Of a stretch of DNA of 46,343 nt, positions 1 through 8,996 are shown piece by piece; position 1 is the first letter of the stretch, and every line of letters begins with the position of its first letter. Made by a program: the position numbers and the translations under genes. Source of the stretch: Bacteroidota bacterium. Its GTDB lineage: Bacteria > Bacteroidota > Bacteroidia > UBA7662 > JAIXUI01. The stretch is from contig JAIXUI010000085.1 in assembly GCA_027484125.1 (NCBI GenBank), positions 1 to 46,343 on the forward strand, written 5' to 3'. The notes beneath the pieces were generated by a model, which was not told the DNA's origin, did not search any database, and saw only the letters and a list, made by a program, of their open reading frames with translations.

Positions 1-1866
1 AACGCTCAGTCTGTTCGCCCTATGGCATCTGCACGTACTCAATCAGGTCAAACCATTTGGTCCAATGATTTCTCACAGGCCAATACCTGGACCCTCACTA
101 CCAGCGTTACCGGCGCTGGCGCTAACAACAATTGGGTAATCGGAACTGCCGGCCCAGCCGGTTCTTTTGCTATCCCCGTCATTCAGTCTGCAACCCGTGC
201 GAACGGTTTTGCGCTATTCGATTCAGATTTGCTTTGTTCAGGCAACCAAATTGCTAACCTGACTACCTCCTCCAACATCAATCTCACCGGACAGTCAGGT
301 GTTGTTTTAGAATTCCAACAACAATACCGTCGCTATTTTGACTCTACTTTCGTGCTAGTATCAAATGACGGTGGAACTACCTGGACTCGTTTTGAGGTGA
401 ACCGTACACTTTCCAACAACGACTTTTGTAATGGAAATCCTGAAACAGTTCAACTCGACATTTCCTCAGTAGCCGGAAACCAAGCACAAGTTAGAATTCG
501 TTTCCAGTTCTTCAGCCCTTCTTCACTCAATTCACAAGCGGGTTGCGGTTATGCTTGGATGATCGACGATGTTCGCATTTTCGCGAAGCCAAACAACGAC
601 CTGAAAATGACCGATATGTCAATTATTCAGGGTCCTCTTGATACTGCGGTGGCCGGAAACTACTTCCAAGCTCTGACCCCTGCTCGTCAATTCCGTCCTC
701 ATACTTTTTCTGCACAAGTGCTCAATTTTGGTAGCGCACCTCAGCCAAACGCAAGATTGGTTGGAACTATCACCAAAGGTTCAGGAAGTGTATATACCAA
801 TACCTTCAACTTTGGAACTGCCCGTCCAGGTGTTGACACCTTCCTTCACGTGGCGAGCCCAGCCTTCAACCCTACCCCAGTTGATTCAGGCATTTACCTC
901 TATACTTTAAACGTTACATCTGACTCAGCTGATGCTAACCAAGCTGATAACACCCGCGAAGTTCGTGGCGTTGTAACTCACGCAAGCAACCGCGTACTTT
1001 CTAACGCTTACTTGCCACCTTATAACACCTTAATTACCAGCTCTACGTCTATCGGAACCAACAGCTTTGGTGCTGACTCTCATGATGGATTCCGTGTTGC
1101 GAACTTCTTCAGCATGGTTAACCCTGATACCGTAACTGCTGTAACTGTTCGTCTTGCGGCTGGTACAGTTCCAGGTGGCGACGTGGTAGTTTCCATTCGT
1201 GATACTGCCGGTATCTTCACTAACTTCAATACTGCACTTACGGGAGCAAACAGCTTCCCTATCGTTTTACAAAGCGATAATTACACCATCACCTCTGCAG
1301 ATACTACCTCCAGACTTATCACCATTCCAATTCCTGATGTGCTGCTTACCGGAACCAATCAGGCTGCAGCCAAAGTATTAAGCCCAAAAGGATACTTTGT
1401 TTCTGTTGAGATGTTCTCTAATGCTGATGCCAACAGAATTCGCATTTTGGACGATGAAACTGTAACCAACCCAACTTGGTCTTCTCTCATCTTCATTCCA
1501 GCTACTGCTACTGATCCGGCTCGTTGGTTTACCAATGGTAACAACTTTGGAATTGGTGTTCGTTTTGGTGGCGCTAGCGGCTCAACTGTTGCAGCATCTG
1601 ATTTGAAAAACAACAGCTTCAAACTGTTCCCAAACCCAACCTCAGATCTTACTAGCCTTACTTACAGCTTAACTCAAGCTGCTGATGTACAAATCCGTGT
1701 ACTCGATTTAACGGGCCGCGCAGTTGAAACCCTTCAGTTAGGCCGTCTGTCTGCTGGTGATTTCCGTCAAGACCTCAACACTGCCGGTCTTCGTGCAGGT
1801 GTTTACATGGTTGAGCTTCAAGCTGGATCCGCTCGTGAAGTGAGCCGCTTGGTTATCGCTCGCTAA
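1..1866 (+). CDS. T9SS-exported surface/secreted protein, 5'-truncated
   Basis: The reading frame is already open at base 1 (N-A-Q-S-V-R-P before the first internal ATG at 22), so the true start and most of the signal peptide lie outside the window; an A|Q signal-peptidase junction at the very edge is likely. About 620 residues are visible. Residues 10-200 look like a jelly-roll domain of the MAM/choice-of-anchor type, with WMIDDVRI near its end. A middle region rich in N, T and D resembles extracellular beta-sandwich repeats. The last ~80 residues are a type A T9SS C-terminal sorting domain: FPNP, then DLTGR, then GLRAGVYMVEL and a short basic tail. The product should cross the outer membrane by T9SS and be released or anchored at the surface. 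Ligand or enzymatic role is not visible. The terminator directly after it ends the transcript. Confidence 0.85.
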   Translation, partial: NAQSVRPMASARTQSGQTIWSNDFSQANTWTLTTSVTGAGANNNWVIGTAGPAGSFAIPVIQSATRANGFALFDSDLLCSGNQIANLTTSSNINLTGQSGVVLEFQQQYRRYFDSTFVLVSNDGGTTWTRFEVNRTLSNNDFCNGNPETVQLDISSVAGNQAQVRIRFQFFSPSSLNSQAGCGYAWMIDDVRIFAKPNNDLKMTDMSIIQGPLDTAVAGNYFQALTPARQFRPHTFSAQVLNFGSAPQPNARLVGTITKGSGSVYTNTFNFGTARPGVDTFLHVASPAFNPTPVDSGIYLYTLNVTSDSADANQADNTREVRGVVTHASNRVLSNAYLPPYNTLITSSTSIGTNSFGADSHDGFRVANFFSMVNPDTVTAVTVRLAAGTVPGGDVVVSIRDTAGIFTNFNTALTGANSFPIVLQSDNYTITSADTTSRLITIPIPDVLLTGTNQAAAKVLSPKGYFVSVEMFSNADANRIRILDDETVTNPTWSSLIFIPATATDPARWFTNGNNFGIGVRFGGASGSTVAASDLKNNSFKLFPNPTSDLTSLTYSLTQAADVQIRVLDLTGRAVETLQLGRLSAGDFRQDLNTAGLRAGVYMVELQAGSAREVSRLVIAR

Positions 1867-1887
1867 TCAATTTTCTCTTTTTCATAG

Positions 1888-1920
1888 AAAGCCTGTGTCC
1901 TCCGACACAGGCTTTCTTGT
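1888..1920 (+). terminator. Rho-independent terminator after the T9SS cargo gene
   Basis: A perfect 12-bp stem (1888-1899 with 1904-1915) closes a 4-base loop and runs into a T-rich tail. It begins 22 bases after the stop codon. Confidence 0.85.
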
Positions 1921-1921
1921 T

Positions 1922-1929
1922 TATATTTG
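1922..1929 (+). promoter_or_regulatory. Candidate -7 element (TATATTTG) of the GT2 gene
   Basis: TATATTTG fits the Bacteroidota TAnnTTTG consensus and lies 4 bases before the ATG at 1934, right after a terminator, so the downstream gene needs a promoter here. No TTG is seen at the expected -33 distance. If used, the transcript would start at about the ATG (leaderless). Confidence 0.45.
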
Positions 1930-1933
1930 AACG

Positions 1934-2830
1934 ATGATGCTCCCTTACACGCCGGAATGGGTCACTCAGTTGGTAGATGCCTATGGCGATCGGAAAGCGA
2001 TTTCCCCGGATTCGCTTTCGCATCTTAAAATTCGACTGAATCGGTATTTCAACCCTGAAAAACCCGCATTAAGCATCGTATTAATTGCTTACAACGAAGA
2101 GCGATTAATCACTCGAACGCTGGCCAGTATTGCCAGTCAAAGGCTTGAAGTGCCAGCAGAATTAATCATAGTCAACAACAACAGCACTGACGAAACTGGA
2201 GAAATTCTGCGTGATCTTAACGTTAAAGCTGTTTTCGAAAAAATACCCGGGCCTGGCGCAGCTCGACAAGCAGGCTTAATCGCAGCTAAAGCTCCGATTG
2301 TGCTATTTGGGGATGCCGATACGCTTTATCCAGAGTCTTGGGCACAGGAACACTTCAACAACATCATGCATCAAGGAGTGGTAGTAAGCTATGGCCGGTA
2401 TTCTTTCGTGCCGGATGAAGGTAAAAGCAGGGTTAAACTGGCATTTTGGGAACTCTTAAAGGACCTTGGCTACGACTTCAAACATTTAAGCAGGCCTGAA
2501 ATGTGTGTATTCGGCTGTACGTTCGCTGTAGTTCGGCTTATGGCCATTCAAGAAGGGTTCAACTTATCCCTTCGACGGGGTGAAGACGGCTACATGGCCT
2601 TCAAAATGAAAGCATACGGCCAACTAAAAATGTTGAGAACAGCCAGCAGCCGCGCCTTCACCGATGTAGAAGGCATGCAAATAAATAATCAAAGCTTGCT
2701 GGTACTGGCTTGGAAAAGGATTACCAGAGAGCTCAAACGGGTTTGGATATATTTCGGCAAAGAAAAAAAGGACTATAAACATACCCATGAAAGCCTGATG
2801 AACCCTGAAAACAAATCCCAGAAACACTAA
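1934..2830 (+). CDS. Family 2 glycosyltransferase
   Basis: The 298-residue protein transfers a sugar from a nucleotide donor to an envelope or membrane-associated acceptor; the sugar cannot be read from sequence. The GT-A fold is clear: LSIVLIAYNEE at about 45-56, VNNNSTDET at 80-88, the donor/metal motif DADT near 127, and the acceptor-side acidic motif GEDGY near 217. There is no signal peptide and no obvious membrane segment, so it probably works at the cytoplasmic face. Two ATGs are adjacent (1934, 1937); the first is used here. It heads a run with enoyl-CoA hydratase, DUF4197 and a sugar transporter, spaced 15 bp or less. Confidence 0.85.
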   Translation: MMLPYTPEWVTQLVDAYGDRKAISPDSLSHLKIRLNRYFNPEKPALSIVLIAYNEERLITRTLASIASQRLEVPAELIIVNNNSTDETGEILRDLNVKAVFEKIPGPGAARQAGLIAAKAPIVLFGDADTLYPESWAQEHFNNIMHQGVVVSYGRYSFVPDEGKSRVKLAFWELLKDLGYDFKHLSRPEMCVFGCTFAVVRLMAIQEGFNLSLRRGEDGYMAFKMKAYGQLKMLRTASSRAFTDVEGMQINNQSLLVLAWKRITRELKRVWIYFGKEKKDYKHTHESLMNPENKSQKH

Positions 2831-2845
2831 CTTTCCAACGATAAT

Positions 2846-3616
2846 ATGTACCAAACGCTTCTTTTTGAAATAGATGGACCGGCTGCCATCATCACGATTA
2901 ACAGGCCGGATAAGATGAACGCCCTAAACAGGCAGGTGTTAGCTGAAATTGATGAAGCGGTGAAAGCTGCGCTTGAAAACACGGCTGTTGCTGGAATTAT
3001 CCTCACCGGCTCAGGCTCAAAAGCCTTTGCTGCAGGTGCTGATATTGCAGAGTTTTCCGGATTTAGTCCGGAAGAAGGAACTAACCTGGCTGCTGTAGGC
3101 CATGGCATCTTTAACCGCATTGCCAACGCTGCTAAACCAGTAATTGCAGCAGTGAATGGTTTTTCTTTGGGTGGAGGTTGTGAACTTGCAATGGCTTGTC
3201 ATTTCCGTGTAGCCAGCGACAATGCTCGCTTTGGCCAACCGGAAGTTAACCTGGGGCTGGTACCTGGATACGGCGGAACTCAACGACTCGTGGAGTTGGT
3301 GGGAAAGGGCCGCGCTATTGAGCTGCTGATCACCGCTGATATGGTGAAAGCCGATGAAGCTTACCGCATTGGGTTAGTGAATCACGTAGTAAGCCAGGAA
3401 GATTTGCTTCCCAAATGCAAAGACATCATCAGCAAAATAGCAGGAAAAGGACCTCAAGCTGTAGGCGAATGTATCCGTTTGGCGCAATTAGCCACCAGCT
3501 TAGAAGATGGCTATACCGAGGAGATAAAAACCTTTGGCGCTATCTTCCAGACTCCCGAGTTTATTGAAGGCACTCAAGCCTTCCTCCAAAAACGTAATCC
3601 ACAATTTGAACGATGA
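2846..3616 (+). CDS. Enoyl-CoA hydratase (crotonase family)
   Basis: This 256-residue protein should add water to trans-2-enoyl-CoA in beta-oxidation or a related acyl-CoA pathway in the cytoplasm. Crotonase features are all present: NRPDKMNAL at 19-27, oxyanion-hole segment AAGADI at 62-67, GGGCELA at 109-115 with the first catalytic Glu (E113), and PEVNLGLVPGYGGTQRL with the second catalytic Glu (E133). Having both glutamates supports hydratase rather than isomerase activity. Length is normal for the family. The stop overlaps the start of the DUF4197 gene by 4 bases (ATGA), so the two are probably translationally coupled. No partner beta-oxidation genes are nearby. Confidence 0.9.
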   Translation: MYQTLLFEIDGPAAIITINRPDKMNALNRQVLAEIDEAVKAALENTAVAGIILTGSGSKAFAAGADIAEFSGFSPEEGTNLAAVGHGIFNRIANAAKPVIAAVNGFSLGGGCELAMACHFRVASDNARFGQPEVNLGLVPGYGGTQRLVELVGKGRAIELLITADMVKADEAYRIGLVNHVVSQEDLLPKCKDIISKIAGKGPQAVGECIRLAQLATSLEDGYTEEIKTFGAIFQTPEFIEGTQAFLQKRNPQFER

Positions 3617-4386
3617 AAAAAATACTTGTGCTAGCTGTAGCAACTGTCTTAAGCTTTTCCGTAAGCGCACAAAAGACGCCTACTAAGCCAAAATCTACCG
3701 GCAAAAAACCAAAAACTACTGCTACTACCAAGCCTAAAACCAGTACACCAACCCCTACACCCAACAAAGGCAGTAATAGCCTAAGTCAGGACATGGTTTC
3801 ATCAGGCTTAAAGGAGCTTTTAGTTTTAGGTGGTCAAAATGCCGCTTCTTTCTTGGCGGGCGATCAAGGATTTACCGGGAATCCAAGAGTGGCCATCCCT
3901 TATCCGGCAGAAGCTGCTCCATTGGCTGCTCAACTCAACACCATGGGTGCAGGTCAACTGGTTAATGACTTCAACAAAGCCATGAACAGGGCTGCCGCCT
4001 CTGCGGTAAATGCTGCTGTTCCGGTTATGACGGATGCGGTAACTAAAATGACCTTGGCTGATGCTATCAGTATCTATAAATCAGAAGGCGCCGGTGCTAC
4101 CAATTACCTTCGGAACCAGTCCGGCAAAGAATTAAGAATGGCCTTTCAGCCTATTGTTGATCAGCACTTAGAGTCTGCGGGTGTTTCTAAAATTTGGAAC
4201 CGAATGGGAGAAATCTATAATAAAGTCCCCTTTGTAAAGCCGGTAAACACCAACCTTTCAGACTATGTTACTCAGGAAATGACCGAGCGCTTCTTTGTTA
4301 AACTCGCTGAAGAAGAGTTAAAACTGCGTCAGAATCCCGGCGACCAAGCTTCAAAGCTGCTGCAAGGACTACTTCAGCTTAAATAA
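3613..4386 (+). CDS. DUF4197 family secreted protein
   Basis: The 257-residue protein starts with a clear signal peptide (residues 1-19, cleavage SVSA|QK). A low-complexity linker rich in K, T and P spans about 21-53. The rest is a complete DUF4197 domain, recognised from its order of motifs: GLKELLVLGGQNAA, then GNPRVAIPYP, then LVNDFNKAMNRAAA, then MTLADAISI and FKP-like FQPIVDQHL, and near the end DYVTQEMTERFFVKLAEEE. The function of DUF4197 is not established. It should be periplasmic or outer-membrane associated. It overlaps the preceding gene by 4 bases and is followed 8 bp later by the transporter gene, which suggests one operon. Confidence 0.88.
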   Translation: MKKILVLAVATVLSFSVSAQKTPTKPKSTGKKPKTTATTKPKTSTPTPTPNKGSNSLSQDMVSSGLKELLVLGGQNAASFLAGDQGFTGNPRVAIPYPAEAAPLAAQLNTMGAGQLVNDFNKAMNRAAASAVNAAVPVMTDAVTKMTLADAISIYKSEGAGATNYLRNQSGKELRMAFQPIVDQHLESAGVSKIWNRMGEIYNKVPFVKPVNTNLSDYVTQEMTERFFVKLAEEELKLRQNPGDQASKLLQGLLQLK

Positions 4387-4394
4387 TCGACGCT

Positions 4395-5816
4395 ATGTCC
4401 TCTTCTTCTAATCAGTCAAAACTGTACACCCTTGCGGTAGTCTTCTTCTTTTGGGGATTTGTGGCAGCTTCAAATGGCATTTTCATTCCGTTTTGTAAAA
4501 GCCATTTTTCGCTGTCTCAGTTTCAAAGCCAGCTCATAGACTTCACCTTTTACGGAGGCTACTTCATTGGCTCTATCTTGCTATTTGTATTCAGTAGCCT
4601 GGCCAAAGTGGATATTCTTAATCGAATTGGCTATAAAAAAGGCATCATTTACGGATTGTTGATTTCAATCCTTGGAGCGTTAGCCATTATTCCCAGCGTT
4701 CAGGCGGGCTCTTTCAACCTCATTCTAGCATCCTTCTTCCTGATTGCACTAGGATTTAGCTTGCAACAAACTGCTGCACAGCCTTTTGTGGCTGCGTTAG
4801 GTCCTGTTGAAACCGCTACCCACCGTTTGAACTTTGCTGGTGGAGTCAACTCGCTCGGCACCACGCTCGGGCCACTGATTGTGAGTTATGTCTTGTTTGG
4901 CTCAGTTACCAATGCTGGCGAAGCTTCTCTCGGAAATATCAACACCCTCTACCTCATTCTTGCCGGTGTATTTGGAGCAGTAGCCCTCTTCTTTTCCATT
5001 TCCAAATTGCCGGATGTAACCAGCAATGAGGCTTTCGAAAAAGTAGGCGCAGCGCTCAAATATCCGCAGCTTTGGCTCGGCATGATTGCCATTTTCATGT
5101 ATGTAGGAGTGGAAGTAACCATTCAAAGTAACTTAGGCGCCCTGCTTCAGCTTCCTGATTTTGGAGCCATGGAAGAAAGTAAGATTTCCGGCTTTATCTC
5201 TTTGTACTGGGGCAGCTTGATGATTGGTCGCTGGACCGGAGCGGTCTCGGCTTTCAACCTCAGTAAATCCACTAAAAAACTGCTTACGGTAGTGGTTCCT
5301 TACCTCGCTTTTGGCGTTATTCTCCTCGTAAATTCATTAAGAGGCAACGATATCTCGGAATTGCTTCCTTATGCAGGCTGTATTGCGGTGCTGATTATTG
5401 GCTTCTTGATTGGTCAGGAACGCCCCGCTACCTCGTTGTTTATCTTCGGATTGATCGGGTTGGTAGCGATGCTCATTGGCTTGATGAGCACTGGAACCAT
5501 CGCCCTTTATGCCTTCCTTAGTGGCGGCTTGGCCTGCTCCATCATGTGGCCCAGCATCTTCTCGCTGGCCGTTGCCGGATTAGGCAAATACACCAGCCAA
5601 GGCTCTTCATTCCTCATCATGATGATTCTTGGAGGCGCTATAATTCCTCCTTTCCAAGGCAAGCTGGCGGATATGCCAGCTATTGGCATCCATGCTTCTT
5701 ATGTGGTTACGCTGGTGTGTTTCGGGTATATCACTTTCTATGCACTTCGTGTACGCAAAGTGCTTCAAAGTCAGGGCATTCAAGTAGATGATGTGGCTGC
5801 CGGTGGTGGTCATTAA
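4395..5816 (+). CDS. Sugar MFS transporter, FucP/GluP type
   Basis: The 473-residue protein has about 12 hydrophobic segments and the signature of the fucose:H+ symporter / glucose-galactose transporter (FGHS) family: WGFVAASNGIFIPF in the first helix, GGYFIGS, ALGFSLQQTAAQPF and FAGGVNSLGTTLGP in the N-terminal half, and YWGSLMIGRW plus LACSIMWPSIFSLAVAGLG in the C-terminal half. It should import a monosaccharide with protons through the inner membrane; family members carry glucose, galactose, mannose or fucose and the sequence does not say which. It ends the run begun by the GT2 gene; a new promoter lies just downstream. Confidence 0.88.
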   Translation: MSSSSNQSKLYTLAVVFFFWGFVAASNGIFIPFCKSHFSLSQFQSQLIDFTFYGGYFIGSILLFVFSSLAKVDILNRIGYKKGIIYGLLISILGALAIIPSVQAGSFNLILASFFLIALGFSLQQTAAQPFVAALGPVETATHRLNFAGGVNSLGTTLGPLIVSYVLFGSVTNAGEASLGNINTLYLILAGVFGAVALFFSISKLPDVTSNEAFEKVGAALKYPQLWLGMIAIFMYVGVEVTIQSNLGALLQLPDFGAMEESKISGFISLYWGSLMIGRWTGAVSAFNLSKSTKKLLTVVVPYLAFGVILLVNSLRGNDISELLPYAGCIAVLIIGFLIGQERPATSLFIFGLIGLVAMLIGLMSTGTIALYAFLSGGLACSIMWPSIFSLAVAGLGKYTSQGSSFLIMMILGGAIIPPFQGKLADMPAIGIHASYVVTLVCFGYITFYALRVRKVLQSQGIQVDDVAAGGGH

Positions 5817-5824
5817 TTCTCAAC

Positions 5825-5856
5825 TTGCAAACCGAACCAAACCAAACTTTCCTTTG
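5825..5856 (+). promoter_or_regulatory. Candidate sodA promoter
   Basis: TTG at 5825-5827, a 21-bp spacer and TTCCTTTG at 5849-5856 fit the Bacteroidota promoter with one mismatch (T for A in position 2 of the -7 box). It predicts a leader of about 20 bases before the ATG at 5884. Confidence 0.6.
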
Positions 5857-5883
5857 TACTGTTTCTAAATAAGACTTAACAAT

Positions 5884-6477
5884 ATGGCACACGAACTTCC
5901 TAAACTCGGTTACGAATACGCAGCCCTCGAACCATGGATTGATGCTGCTACCATGGAAATCCATCACAGCAAGCACCATCAAACCTATATCACCAACCTC
6001 AACAACGCCATTGCGGGCACAGAGCTCGAAAGCAAGTCGTTGGAGGAGATGTTTAAAGTAATGTCCACCCTGCCGGTTGCGGTACGCAACAACGGTGGTG
6101 GCCACTGGAACCATACTTTCTTCTGGGCGTCCATGGCGCCAAATGCAGGCGGAAATCCTTCCGGCGAGTTAGCTTCTGCTATTGAGGCTACTTTCTCTTC
6201 TCTTGATAAAATGAAGGAGGAATTTACCAAAGCCGCCCTTACCCGCTTTGGATCAGGCTGGGCCTGGCTTTGTGCCAAAGACGGTAAATTAGAAATCTGC
6301 TCTACCGCCAACCAAGACAACCCACTTATGGACCTTGCGGCTTGCGGAACTCCGCTTTTAGGTCTCGATGTATGGGAACATGCTTACTACCTGAAGTATC
6401 AGAACCGCCGACCAGAATATGTGAATGCTTTCTGGAATGTGGTAAACTGGGATGCGGTTGCAGCTCGTCTGAAATAA
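5884..6477 (+). CDS. sodA: Superoxide dismutase, Mn/Fe family
   Basis: The 197-residue cytoplasmic enzyme converts superoxide to oxygen and hydrogen peroxide. Metal ligands are visible as H27, H77 (in [10 protein letters not shown]), D162 and H166 (in [11 protein letters not shown]). The residues that separate Mn from Fe enzymes lean to the Mn type: glycines in NNGGGH where Fe enzymes often have Gln, and a Gln at 144 in TANQDNPL. Cambialistic behaviour, known in Bacteroidota SODs, cannot be excluded. There is no signal peptide. The stop codon overlaps the ATG of the YceI-like gene by one base, and a terminator-like hairpin begins about 20 bases past the stop. Confidence 0.95.
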   Translation: MAHELPKLGYEYAALEPWIDAATMEIHHSKHHQTYITNLNNAIAGTELESKSLEEMFKVMSTLPVAVRNNGGGHWNHTFFWASMAPNAGGNPSGELASAIEATFSSLDKMKEEFTKAALTRFGSGWAWLCAKDGKLEICSTANQDNPLMDLAACGTPLLGLDVWEHAYYLKYQNRRPEYVNAFWNVVNWDAVAARLK

Positions 6478-7037
6478 TGCGCAACATCAACTTATCAAAG
6501 GCCGTCTTCGTACGGCCTTTGTTGTTTTTAGTGCTTTTGAGTGGCTTTCAGGCTTCCTCTGCACAAGCTCAAGCAGTCCGCTATAACATCAATTTTCAGA
6601 TAAAAAATATGGGGATTAATGTGGATGGCGCTTTTAGTGAAGTGCAGGGAAATTTCGAGTTTAATCCTGATCAATATCGAAAGGGCTCTATCCAAGTGCA
6701 AATTCCTGTGGCAAGTCTGAATACAGGCAACAAGCTAAGAGACCGACATCTTCGTTCCGACGATTATTTCGATGCTGCCCGCTGGCCATACATCCACTTC
6801 AAGAGCGATAGCATTAGGCCTTTTGCATCTGCTGGTCAATGGGTGTTGTACGGCAGTTTACGAATTAAAGAAGTGGAAAAGAAAATTGCCATTCCCTTCA
6901 AGCTTCACACCAATAAAGAGGGCCAATTTGAGGCAGAAGGAGCACTTACAATCAACCGGCGAGATTACGGAGTGGGTGGAAGAAGCCTGATTTTATCCGA
7001 TCAGGTTAAAGCTAGGATACAGGTAGTGTTTCCTTGA
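6477..7037 (+). CDS. YceI-like periplasmic protein
   Basis: The 186-residue protein begins at the ATG that shares one base with the sodA stop codon; this start gives a proper signal peptide (basic n-region, hydrophobic core, cleavage about QA|QAV near residue 31). The mature part has YceI family features: IQVQIPVASLNTGNKLRDRHL, DDYFDAARWPYIHFKS, LRIKEVEKKIAIPF and a final barrel strand. YceI proteins are lipocalin-like barrels that bind long isoprenoid or lipid molecules in the periplasm. The first 17 codons also encode a strong hairpin followed by a T-rich run (6497-6529), which could end sodA transcription before this gene and so make its expression depend on read-through. Confidence 0.82.
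   Translation: MRNINLSKAVFVRPLLFLVLLSGFQASSAQAQAVRYNINFQIKNMGINVDGAFSEVQGNFEFNPDQYRKGSIQVQIPVASLNTGNKLRDRHLRSDDYFDAARWPYIHFKSDSIRPFASAGQWVLYGSLRIKEVEKKIAIPFKLHTNKEGQFEAEGALTINRRDYGVGGRSLILSDQVKARIQVVFP
6497..6529 (+). terminator. Terminator-like hairpin inside the 5' end of the YceI-like gene
   Basis: A perfect 9-bp stem (6497-6505 with 6512-6520) encloses a 6-base loop and is followed by GTTGTTTTT. It looks like the intrinsic terminator of sodA but lies within codons 7-18 of the next reading frame. Confidence 0.6.
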
Positions 7038-7170
7038 GCATTAGGGCAATATGACAGGTTGAATCAGCCTAGGTTCATTGCTTACAGGGAAAAAGTATCC
7101 AACTTTCCTCTTTTTGAATAAAAGGCATGGGGCTGAAAGACAAGAAATTTGCCTTCAGAAAACCAATACC

Positions 7171-7989
7171 ATGAATAAAAAAGTGATCCTAATCACCGGA
7201 GCAAGTTCCGGAATGGGTAAAGAAGCAGCCCGCCAACTCATTCAAGAAGGACATCGTGTTTACACCTTGGCTAGACGAGTGGATCAAATGAAAGATTTAG
7301 CTACAATGGGCGGCTTCCCGATGGAGTTAGATGTAACCAATGAAGCCGCAATTCATGCGGTGGTAGAAGAAATTGTCCATCGAGAAGGACATATCGACGT
7401 GCTTTGGAACAATGCCGGATATGGCCTCTATGGGTCAGTGGAAGAAATCCCGGTCAAAGAAGCAATCCGGCAATTTGAGGTGAACCTTTTCGGTTTGGCT
7501 GCCATCACCCAACAAGTGATTCCACACATGCGAAAACAAAACTCCGGCACCATCATCAACACCTCTTCAATGGGCGGTAAAATGTACACCCCTATGGGCG
7601 CTTGGTACCACGCTAGCAAACATGCGGTAGAAGGATTTAGTGACTGCCTACGTTTGGAGCTAAAGGCTTTCAACATTCAAGTAGTAGTGCTGGAACCGGG
7701 AATCATCCACACAGAATTTGGCGATGTGATGCTTGAAAACATCGGAAAATATTCCTTGAAAGGCCCTTATAGCAACCTAACCGCTAAACTCATTCAAGCC
7801 ACTAAAGCACTTTATGACAAAGGCCAAGCATCAAGTCCTGTGGTCATCAGCCAAACTATTTCGAAAATCATCCATGCCAGCAGGCCTAAAACCCGTTACC
7901 GAGTTGGACTTTGGGCAAAACCCATGGTTTGGATGCGCATATACCTGGGTGACCGCCTTTTCGATAAAATTGTAATGAGCCAAGTTTAA
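7171..7989 (+). CDS. Short-chain dehydrogenase/reductase (SDR)
   Basis: The 272-residue classical SDR oxidises or reduces an alcohol/ketone with a nicotinamide cofactor. Cofactor motif TGASSGMG at 9-16, with K17 and the LARR segment (R35/R36), favours NADP(H). NNAG at 80-83, the catalytic serine in NTSSMGG (S133) and YHASK (Y146, K150) complete the active site. The ATG at 7171 is chosen because it starts right before the first beta strand; the frame is open upstream only through a TTG at 7078. The substrate is not visible. The gene is followed after 9 bp by an AraC-family regulator, a common pairing in which the regulator controls the neighbouring oxidoreductase. Confidence 0.88.
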   Translation: MNKKVILITGASSGMGKEAARQLIQEGHRVYTLARRVDQMKDLATMGGFPMELDVTNEAAIHAVVEEIVHREGHIDVLWNNAGYGLYGSVEEIPVKEAIRQFEVNLFGLAAITQQVIPHMRKQNSGTIINTSSMGGKMYTPMGAWYHASKHAVEGFSDCLRLELKAFNIQVVVLEPGIIHTEFGDVMLENIGKYSLKGPYSNLTAKLIQATKALYDKGQASSPVVISQTISKIIHASRPKTRYRVGLWAKPMVWMRIYLGDRLFDKIVMSQV

Positions 7990-7998
7990 CTTAACCCC

Positions 7999-8895
7999 AT
8001 GCTCCATCTTAAAAGCATTGCCGACTTGAACAGGTTAATTCAGATTGAAACCCTTCATCCACTAATAGCAGTCGTTGATTTTGCGAAAGTGGATGAACGT
8101 ATTCCTCCAGGAACTAAAATCCATGCAGATTTCTATTCCATCATGTTCAAAAACTATTGCACCAACTTGTTGAAGTATGGCCGTCAAACACTTGACTTTC
8201 AAGAAGGAAGTTTGATTTGTATCGGACCCAATCAAGTACTTAGCATGGATGATGAAATTGAACAACGTTCCGACCGTTTGGGCTGGGGACTATTTTTTCA
8301 CCCCGACTTAATTCACGGTTCTATCTTGGGCGAACTAATGGATTCGTACTCGTTTTTCTCTTATGAAACGAGTGAAGCCCTTCATCTTTCCGAAAAAGAA
8401 AAGCATGTCCTGCACGACATTGTCCTTCAAATTGAACAAGAGCTTCAGGAAAACATTGATGCACACAGTCAAACTCTCCTTGTCTCGAACTTGGCGTTGC
8501 TGCTCAACTATTGCGCGAGGTACTACGGGCGTCAGTTTATTACCCGTAAGCCCAGCCATTCCTCTATTGTTGCTCAAGTTGAACGATTAATCAGGCAGCA
8601 TATTCGTTTCAAAGAATCGCCTAACAAAGGGCTTCCTACGGTGAAATACCTGGCAGAGCAAACCAACTTTTCTCCCTCCTACTTAAGTGATTTATTGAAA
8701 AAAGAAACCGGGCTGTCTGCGCAAGACCAAATACATTACTGGGTTATTGAAGAAGCCAAACAGAGGCTGCTACAATCCAACCAGTCGGTAAGTGAGGTGG
8801 CTTACAGCCTTGGATTCGAGTATCCTCAGTATTTCAGTAAGCTATTTCGGGCGAAAACCGGATATACACCCGGCGATTTTCGGAACCTGAACTAA
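7999..8895 (+). CDS. AraC-family transcriptional regulator
   Basis: The 298-residue protein has an N-terminal cupin-like sensor region (about 20-180) and a C-terminal pair of helix-turn-helix motifs. The first is around VKYLAEQTNFSPSYLSDLLKKETG (near 217-240), the second around SVSEVAYSLGFEYPQYFSKLFR with the family ending TGYTPGDFR. It should bind DNA near its target promoter in response to a small ligand. It sits 9 bp after the SDR gene and probably shares its transcript. This sub-type is widespread in Bacteroidota, where it often accompanies an oxidoreductase; the inducer is unknown. Confidence 0.9.
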   Translation: MLHLKSIADLNRLIQIETLHPLIAVVDFAKVDERIPPGTKIHADFYSIMFKNYCTNLLKYGRQTLDFQEGSLICIGPNQVLSMDDEIEQRSDRLGWGLFFHPDLIHGSILGELMDSYSFFSYETSEALHLSEKEKHVLHDIVLQIEQELQENIDAHSQTLLVSNLALLLNYCARYYGRQFITRKPSHSSIVAQVERLIRQHIRFKESPNKGLPTVKYLAEQTNFSPSYLSDLLKKETGLSAQDQIHYWVIEEAKQRLLQSNQSVSEVAYSLGFEYPQYFSKLFRAKTGYTPGDFRNLN

Positions 8896-8907
8896 CCCTT
8901 CCAGGAA

Positions 8908-8928
8908 GAGGGAGTTTCTAACTCCTTT
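8908..8928 (+). terminator. Weak terminator candidate after the AraC gene
   Basis: A 6-bp perfect stem (8911-8916 with 8920-8925), extended by G-U and A-T pairs, has a 3-base loop but no clear T run behind it. It lies in the 101-bp gap before the next gene. Confidence 0.3.
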
Positions 8929-8996
8929 CAACGATTCTCTCAAAAAAGGCAACTTTCATTAGAAAGAGTTTTAAGGAAAAAAGACATTTTTGAGGA

